DNA from: Flavobacterium beibuense F44-8
GTDB lineage: Bacteria; Bacteroidota; Bacteroidia; Flavobacteriales; Flavobacteriaceae
DNA: 64,000 bases
NCBI RefSeq assembly: GCF_000769915.1
Contig: NZ_JRLV01000005.1
Coordinates: forward strand, 124,001 to 188,000
Direction: 5' to 3'
Below are positions 58,994 through 64,000 of the stretch, one piece after another (positions within the stretch are counted from its first letter, which is position 1; the number at the start of each line of letters is the position of its first letter). Under the pieces are notes generated by a model. The model did not search any database. It was not told the DNA's origin and saw nothing but the letters and a program-made list of their open reading frames with translations. The position numbers and the translations under genes are program-made.

Positions 58994-60106
58994 ATGAAAA
59001 TTACCCGATTACTTATTTTGTTAGGATGCATTAGTTTACATGCACAGGACAATTACAACCTTATTATAGGAACCTATACCAATGCCTGCGAAAGCGAAGG
59101 AATTTATGTTTATGATTTTAATACCAAAACAGGCGAAGCTACTTTAAAAAGCAGTTCACAAGGAGTTATTAATCCGAGTTATGTAACGGTTTCTGCCGAC
59201 AATAAATTTTTATACAGCGTTAATGAAAACGGAGAGGAAAGCACAGTAAGTGCCTTTAATTACATGGCTTCCAGCGGGAAGATAGAATTTATTAATAAAA
59301 AGGATTCTAAAGGTGCCGATCCATGCTACATAATTAATGATGATAAGCATGTTATCGTGGCTAATTATACAGGAGGTACCATAGCGGTTTTTGCTAAGGA
59401 CAAGCATGGCGGACTGACAAAAGCCAAACAGGTAGTTAAACATAGCGGCAGTAGTATTAATAAAGACCGTCAGGAAGGGCCTCATGTACACATGGTTTAC
59501 TTTTCTCCTGATAAGAACTATATTTTTGCCAATGACCTGGGAACAGATAAGATATCTGTTTATAAGTACAATAAAAATGCTACCGATGGCAGTAAAGTAT
59601 TAACACTAGCTGATACGGTAGAGGTAAAAAAGGGTAGCGGCCCGAGACATTTGGTATTTAGCCCAAACAATGTTTTCTTTTATGTACTACAGGAACTGGA
59701 TGGTACTTTAACTGCTTTTAGTTATGTAAAAGGTAAAATAGAGAAGATACAGGAAAGTACAATTGTGACCCCGTATTTTACAGGACAAACCGGAGCAGCT
59801 GATATTCATATATCACATGACGGTAAGTTTTTATATGCCACAAATAGGGGAGATGCGAATACTATTTCTGTTTTTAGGGTACATGCTAACGGAAAAGTAA
59901 ACCTGGTGCAGCAAGCCACTACTGAAGGTATAGGACCAAGAAATTTTACTTTTGGACCAAAAGAAGACTACCTGCTGGTTGCTAACCAAATTAGTAATGA
60001 TGTTATCATTTTTAAAAGGGACAGAACAACGGGTATGCTTACCGATACTGAGAAATGTATAGAGCTTTGCTCACCGGTATGTTTGGTGTTTACAGCAGCA
60101 AAATAA
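58994..60106 (+). CDS. Exported lactonase-family seven-bladed beta-propeller (Pgl-like)
   Basis: A 370-residue exported protein: signal peptide MKITRLLILLGCISLHAQ, then a YbhE/Pgl-type seven-bladed propeller with repeated blades (GIYVYDFNTKTGEATL, PSYVTVSADNKFLYSVNE, GPHVHMVYFSPDKNYIFANDLG, GPRHLVFSPNNVFFYVLQE, ADIHISHDGKFLYATNRG, GPRNFTFGPKEDYLLVANQ). The family includes 6-phosphogluconolactonase and muconate lactonising enzymes. Export makes a role on extracellular or periplasmic lactones more likely than the pentose phosphate step. Single gene. Confidence 0.9.
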   Translation: MKITRLLILLGCISLHAQDNYNLIIGTYTNACESEGIYVYDFNTKTGEATLKSSSQGVINPSYVTVSADNKFLYSVNENGEESTVSAFNYMASSGKIEFINKKDSKGADPCYIINDDKHVIVANYTGGTIAVFAKDKHGGLTKAKQVVKHSGSSINKDRQEGPHVHMVYFSPDKNYIFANDLGTDKISVYKYNKNATDGSKVLTLADTVEVKKGSGPRHLVFSPNNVFFYVLQELDGTLTAFSYVKGKIEKIQESTIVTPYFTGQTGAADIHISHDGKFLYATNRGDANTISVFRVHANGKVNLVQQATTEGIGPRNFTFGPKEDYLLVANQISNDVIIFKRDRTTGMLTDTEKCIELCSPVCLVFTAAK

Positions 60107-60120
60107 GCTAACAGAGATAT

Positions 60121-60158
60121 AAAAAGAAAGAGGGATTATTTCCCTCTTTTCTTTTTTT
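60121..60158 (+). terminator. Terminator of the lactonase gene
   Basis: Stem AAAGAGGGA / TCCCTCTTT with loop TTATT and a T-rich tail; it overlaps the last codons of the minus-strand helicase gene. Confidence 0.8.
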
Positions 60159-61485
60159 GTGACTTTTTCTTTTCGGCAGCCCTGTTACGTGGTTTTGTTT
60201 TTCTTGGGTTTCTTTTACCCGGCCCACCAAGGTTAACCTTTTTGTTTTTATCTTTTTTATCGTGAAAGGCAGCCCCTCCTTCCAGTTTAGGTCTCTTTAA
60301 AAGGAATTTTATTTTCTTTTTGTCTTTTTCAAATTCAAGTAGTCTTTCTGCAACTTCAATATCTTGCGGCATAGGGAGCATTTCAATCTCCTTTTCCATT
60401 AAGAGTTCGGTTTCAATAAGCAGTTCTTCTTCTTTTGGGCTTATAAAGCTTATAGCTATACCGGTTTTATCGGCACGACCTGTACGCCCTATACGGTGAA
60501 TGTATTGCTCTTCCACCTCAGGGAATTCCATATTGATAACATGGGTAATATCAGATATATCCAAACCACGCGCCATTACATCAGTAGTAACTATACCCCT
60601 AAGGTTACCTTCCTGAAAAGTAGCCATAGTGTTAAGCCTATAGTTTTGTGACTTGTTAGAGTGGATAACACCAAACTGCTCAGGGAAAGCTTCTTCAAGC
60701 TGTTCCATTAAAATGTCGGCCGTTTTTTTGTTGTTCACAAATACCAGTATACGGTTCATGCCTTCATCCTCTTCCAGTAAACGTTTCAGTACGTTCATTT
60801 TTGTAAGGAAGTTAGGAACACGATAGCCAAGTTGTTGTATTTTTTCAAGCGGAGTACCCGATGCTGCCAGTGAAACCTCTTCTGGGAAATCAAAAAATTC
60901 ATCAAGCATTTCATCTACATCCTCGGTCATAGTGGCCGAGAAGAGTATGTTTTGCCTTTTTTGTTTCATCATGGAAAGGATAGAGGTAACCTGAAAACGG
61001 AATCCAAGGTTTAGAATCTCGTCAAACTCATCGATAATAAGTTTTTGCAGGTTGTCAAAACGAACCACATTGTCAAGTGCAAGATCCATTAATCTACCCG
61101 GTGTACCTACTAAAACATCTACACCCTGATATACTAAATTTTTCTGTGTATTGATGTTAGTACCACCATATACACCCAGTGCACGTATAGACATGTACTT
61201 TGTAAGTTTTTCCACTTCTTCAACCACCTGTACAACAAGCTCACGTGTAGGTACTATTACTACTACACGGGGAGTATCTGTAGGGGCAAATTTCCATTGT
61301 TTTAAAACAGGAAGCAGGTAAGCAAAGGTTTTACCGGTACCGGTTTGTGCAATCCCCATCATATCGCGGCCGGAAAGTATAACAGGCATCGATTTTACCT
61401 GAATAGGAGTAGGGTTTTCAAACCCGAGTTCGTCTAATGCTTTTTGAAGCGATTTAGGTAAATCAAGATCGTGAAATGTGGTCAT
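60136..61485 (-). CDS. DEAD-box RNA helicase, RhlE-like, with basic tail
   Basis: A 449-residue ATP-dependent RNA helicase: FENPTPIQVKSMPVIL (Q motif), IAQTGTGKTFAYLLP (I), PTRELVVQV, LIIDEFDEILNLG (II, DEFD rather than DEAD), FSATMTEDVD (III), VFVNNKKTAD, TTDVMARGLDI (V), IHRIGRTGRAD (VI). The last 50 residues are Lys/Arg/Gly-rich and should bind RNA non-specifically. It lacks the DbpA domain of the helicase at 26851-28650. Single gene with a promoter at 61502-61509. Confidence 0.94.
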   Translation of the reverse strand: MTTFHDLDLPKSLQKALDELGFENPTPIQVKSMPVILSGRDMMGIAQTGTGKTFAYLLPVLKQWKFAPTDTPRVVVIVPTRELVVQVVEEVEKLTKYMSIRALGVYGGTNINTQKNLVYQGVDVLVGTPGRLMDLALDNVVRFDNLQKLIIDEFDEILNLGFRFQVTSILSMMKQKRQNILFSATMTEDVDEMLDEFFDFPEEVSLAASGTPLEKIQQLGYRVPNFLTKMNVLKRLLEEDEGMNRILVFVNNKKTADILMEQLEEAFPEQFGVIHSNKSQNYRLNTMATFQEGNLRGIVTTDVMARGLDISDITHVINMEFPEVEEQYIHRIGRTGRADKTGIAISFISPKEEELLIETELLMEKEIEMLPMPQDIEVAERLLEFEKDKKKIKFLLKRPKLEGGAAFHDKKDKNKKVNLGGPGKRNPRKTKPRNRAAEKKKSQKKKRGK

Positions 61486-61501
61486 TGCGTTTTATTTTGT
61501 G

Positions 61502-61509
61502 CAAAGATA
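61502..61509 (-). promoter_or_regulatory. Promoter -7 box of the RhlE-like helicase
   Basis: TATCTTTG on the minus strand, exact consensus, 17 bases ahead of the start codon. Confidence 0.55.
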
Positions 61510-61657
61510 GGTATAAAAGTTAACTACCGGGTTATTGTGAGGAGGCTATAAAATTAAATTGAATTTTAAAGTAGGGGATTTGAGTTTTTAATTGTTTTGG
61601 TAGTATATCAGCTGATTTTATAAAGATAAATCAAAATTTTAACCAAAACCAAAAGCT

Positions 61658-63634
61658 ATGAAATTAAAATTACCTTTTTTGACCATGATGGTTTTATTTG
61701 TTACCAGCGTATTTGGACAAACAACAGCAAACCAGCCACCGGATATTGTACAATGCGGATTGGAAGTTTTTGACCTGACACAACAGGACGAAATTATTTT
61801 AGGGGCTCAGGATCCTGAATACTTTTTTGTAACCTATCATGAAACACAAATTGATGCAGAGGAAAATACAAACACTATTTCTAATCCCACACAGTATGTG
61901 TCTGTTGGTAATCAGCAAACTATTTATGCAAGGGTTAATAGTTCTGAAGATGACACTTTTGCTGTAACATCATTTCAGATTATTTGGTCCAGTTGGGAAA
62001 ATATAGATACAAACCCACCAAGTCCAATTAATGTATGTGATGATGACGAGGATGGTGTAGTTATCCTGGATCTTACAAGTGTAATTGATGAGGTGGTTGA
62101 AGATCCTAGCTCTTATTATATTACATTTCACTATATAGAAATGGATGTTGTGACAGGTGACAACCCTATTGAAAATCCGGAGGCTTTCTCTACAGAACAA
62201 ATGGGAGACTGGTCAGAGATATGGATTAGGGTAGAAAACCCTGAAACAGGATGTTATGTAATTCACTCAATTCCTTTTTATATGGAGCCGTGTACAGATA
62301 GCACTGTGTCTGGTGATTTGCGATTTGGAGATATGGCTGACTTTGGTTGTATTGACGGTCCGCCGGCAGCACATGTTATGGTAAAGATGACTCATGATAA
62401 TGATGTTTTTTATACCTATACAGATGCAAATGGTCATTATACATTTTATAATGTACCCGACGGAGTTAATGAAATAAGCGTACTGGGACAGGGTATTTAC
62501 ACTTATGTATCTGAGCCTATATCTTATCAGGTTACTGCACCGGGTGTGTTTGAAGATATTTATTTTTGCCTTGAATCACCAGAACCTATTGATGATGTGA
62601 GTGTTTATATGGTTTTACAACAACCAAGACCGGGATTCCCAATGTATGGTTATATGGTAGTGCAAAATTTAGGTAATACTACAGCAAACGGTACTATTTC
62701 TCTAGAATTTGACGACTCTTTGGTAAGTTTTGTGAATTCTGTACCTGCTTTAACACAGTCTGGCAATACACTATCTGTAAATTACAGCGCAATGGCAGGA
62801 TCCCAGTATCTTGTTTATTACCTGGAATTTTTAGTAGAGCAGCCGCCTACAGTTAATCTTGGTGATGAAATTACATTTACAGCAAATGTTACTACAGACG
62901 GTGATGATATTGACCTATCTAATAACGAGGATGTATTAACCCTTATAGCTGTAAACTCTTATGACCCTAATGATATAGCATGCCGTGAAGGGGATTATAT
63001 TACTGAAGAGCAGGCAGAAGGTTACCTTAATTACTACATACGTTTTCAAAATACAGGTAATGCCGATGCTATAAATGTAAGAATAGAAGATATTCTTGAC
63101 GATAAGTTAGACTGGGAAACCCTACAGCCACTATCGGCGAGTCATGATTACAGGGTAGAGGTAGAGAATAATACGGTTCAGTTTATATTTGACGACATTA
63201 ACCTGCCGGGAGAAGAGGTAAATGAGCCTGAAAGCCATGGTTATATTGCTTACAGGATAAAGCCGAAAGCCGGAGCAGAGATAGGTGATATTTTTGAAGC
63301 AACTGCTTCGATTTACTTTGACTTTAATGAGGCCATTGTTACCAATACTGCTACTACCGAAATTCAGTCAATAATGGGGCTTGGAGAAAATGTACTTAAT
63401 CAGTTTGCATTATACCCAAATCCGGCAAAAAATATTGTGAATATAGCGTTTGGAGATTCAGTTGCTAATAATGTTAGCATATCAGTAAGTGATATTTCGG
63501 GTAAAATTGTACTTGCTACAAATATTAGCAACAGTGTAAACAGTTTTGATGTATCTGCCTTAACATCGGGAATGTATTTTGTTACCCTAACCTCAGATGG
63601 TAAGAAACAAACTAAAAAATTAATAATCGAGTAG
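61658..63634 (+). CDS. Type IX-secreted surface protein with C-terminal sorting domain
   Basis: A 658-residue exported protein: signal peptide MKLKLPFLTMMVLFVTSVFGQ, several beta-sandwich domains, a SdrD-B-like unit around residues 218-300 (HVMVKMTHDNDVFYTYTDANGHYTFYNVPDG), a DUF11-like unit (NYYIRFQNTGNADAINVRIEDI, ASIYFDFNEAIVTNTA), and a final 75-residue type A T9SS sorting domain (FALYPNPAKNIVNI, VSDISGKIV, LTSGMYFVTLTSDGKKQTKKLIIE). The last domain directs passage through the gliding/PorSS machinery and attachment at the cell surface. Adhesion or matrix function is likely but not shown. Single gene. Confidence 0.92.
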   Translation: MKLKLPFLTMMVLFVTSVFGQTTANQPPDIVQCGLEVFDLTQQDEIILGAQDPEYFFVTYHETQIDAEENTNTISNPTQYVSVGNQQTIYARVNSSEDDTFAVTSFQIIWSSWENIDTNPPSPINVCDDDEDGVVILDLTSVIDEVVEDPSSYYITFHYIEMDVVTGDNPIENPEAFSTEQMGDWSEIWIRVENPETGCYVIHSIPFYMEPCTDSTVSGDLRFGDMADFGCIDGPPAAHVMVKMTHDNDVFYTYTDANGHYTFYNVPDGVNEISVLGQGIYTYVSEPISYQVTAPGVFEDIYFCLESPEPIDDVSVYMVLQQPRPGFPMYGYMVVQNLGNTTANGTISLEFDDSLVSFVNSVPALTQSGNTLSVNYSAMAGSQYLVYYLEFLVEQPPTVNLGDEITFTANVTTDGDDIDLSNNEDVLTLIAVNSYDPNDIACREGDYITEEQAEGYLNYYIRFQNTGNADAINVRIEDILDDKLDWETLQPLSASHDYRVEVENNTVQFIFDDINLPGEEVNEPESHGYIAYRIKPKAGAEIGDIFEATASIYFDFNEAIVTNTATTEIQSIMGLGENVLNQFALYPNPAKNIVNIAFGDSVANNVSISVSDISGKIVLATNISNSVNSFDVSALTSGMYFVTLTSDGKKQTKKLIIE

Positions 63635-63653
63635 TTTTATAATTGAGTTGAAT

Positions 63654-63686
63654 AAAAAAGCGGACTGTACAGTCCGCTTTTTTAAT
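63654..63686. terminator. Bidirectional terminator after the T9SS protein gene
   Basis: Perfect 15-bp arms AAAAAAGCGGACTGT / ACAGTCCGCTTTTTT. Confidence 0.92.
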
Positions 63687-63692
63687 TTTATA

Positions 63693-64000
63693 TTATATAA
63701 GAGGTAATTCCTCGGTCGTTACAATATGGTGCTGTATGGCATAAATAACAAGTCCGGCAATGTTTTTGGTTCCGGTTTTAATAAAAATATTGTTTTTATG
63801 TCCTTCAACCGTTCTGGGCGTTATTGTAAGTATTTCACCTATTTCTTTTGCAGTTTTTTGCATAGATATTAGACGTAATATTTCTTTTTCCCTTTCGGTT
63901 AACAGTTTATCATCTTCAAGGATGATAAGTTCTTCCTTATCGTGTATTTCCTCTTTAATGTTAGTTATCTGGTCATCAAGAAAATATACTCCGTTTTTAT
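63693..64000 (-). CDS. LuxR-type helix-turn-helix regulator, N-terminus outside window
   Basis: The visible 102 C-terminal residues contain a LuxR/FixJ-type DNA-binding domain: LTEREKEILRLISM, KTAKEIGEILTITPRTVEGHKNN and a closing helix NIAGLVIYAIQHHI. The preceding FLDDQITNIKEEIHDKEELI is a linker. The part before the HTH is cut off by the window edge, so whether a receiver domain is present cannot be told. It converges on the T9SS gene. The TAA stop is at 63693-63695. Confidence 0.9.
   Translation of the reverse strand, partial: KNGVYFLDDQITNIKEEIHDKEELIILEDDKLLTEREKEILRLISMQKTAKEIGEILTITPRTVEGHKNNIFIKTGTKNIAGLVIYAIQHHIVTTEELPLI

Overview
The window is chromosomal DNA from a member of the Bacteroidota, almost certainly family Flavobacteriaceae and probably Flavobacterium or a close relative. 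The evidence is: low-GC coding sequence; start codons without Shine-Dalgarno sites; the Bacteroidota promoter signature (-7 box TAnnTTTG, sometimes with TTG/TTTG about 20 bases upstream) in front of most transcription units; a type IX secretion C-terminal sorting domain; a cyclophilin-FKBP dual immunophilin; DUF3276, DUF4834 and DUF1573 proteins; and the order nusB-DUF1573-yajC. The content is mostly housekeeping. I see no prophage, insertion sequence, CRISPR array, rRNA or tRNA.

Layout. 1-6 kb: rplS (cut by the window edge, with a leader), trmD, a DinB-like protein, a methyltransferase, the dual immunophilin, a secreted protein, a thioredoxin-fold protein, a CsaA-like protein and DUF3276. 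6-13 kb: ABC exporter, leucine-type amino-acid dehydrogenase, nusB-DUF1573-yajC, a YdeI-like protein and pepT. 13-19 kb: orphan PAS histidine kinase, HD-like protein, pyrD, HMG-CoA lyase and guaB. 19-26 kb: purB followed by a KefFG-like and a KefB/C-like gene, a TlpA-like thioredoxin, an ECF sigma/anti-sigma/sirtuin operon and trmH. 26-34 kb: DEAD-box helicase, a TM2-DUF2752-membrane protein-rdgB operon, an alpha-oxoamine synthase converging on a GNAT-like gene, and an outer-membrane protein. 34-43 kb: DUF4834, YfhO, a glycosyltransferase, a 377-base intergenic region with a candidate sigma-54 small RNA, a VOC protein, a J-domain protein, a palindromic repeat cluster and uvrA. 43-54 kb: ADP-ribosylglycohydrolase fused to an EF-Tu-like domain, DUF2167, an ECF sigma gene with a 48-residue gene behind it, nth/bcp, a serine hydrolase, a transglutaminase-like protein, a 489-residue protein of unknown function, a metallo-beta-lactamase-fold hydrolase and small envelope proteins. 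54-64 kb: a tight five-gene operon (VWA membrane protein, dihydroorotase-like protein without metal ligands, lipoprotein, DUF4870, esterase), a lactonase, a second DEAD-box helicase, a T9SS cargo protein and a LuxR-type regulator cut by the window edge.

How the genes fit together. purB, guaB and rdgB belong to purine metabolism and nucleotide-pool cleaning, and pyrD to pyrimidine synthesis. The amino-acid dehydrogenase and HMG-CoA lyase are the first and last steps of leucine breakdown. trmD, trmH, rplS and two DEAD-box helicases serve RNA modification and ribosomes. nth and uvrA repair DNA. bcp and two thioredoxin-fold proteins handle redox stress.

The most unusual items are the putative sigma-54-driven RNA at about 38577-38674, the ADP-ribosylglycohydrolase/EF-Tu-domain fusion, the dihydroorotase homologue lacking its metal-binding histidines, a 48-residue gene after an ECF sigma gene whose promoter is spanned by an 11-bp inverted repeat, and a sirtuin without the zinc cysteines in an ECF operon.
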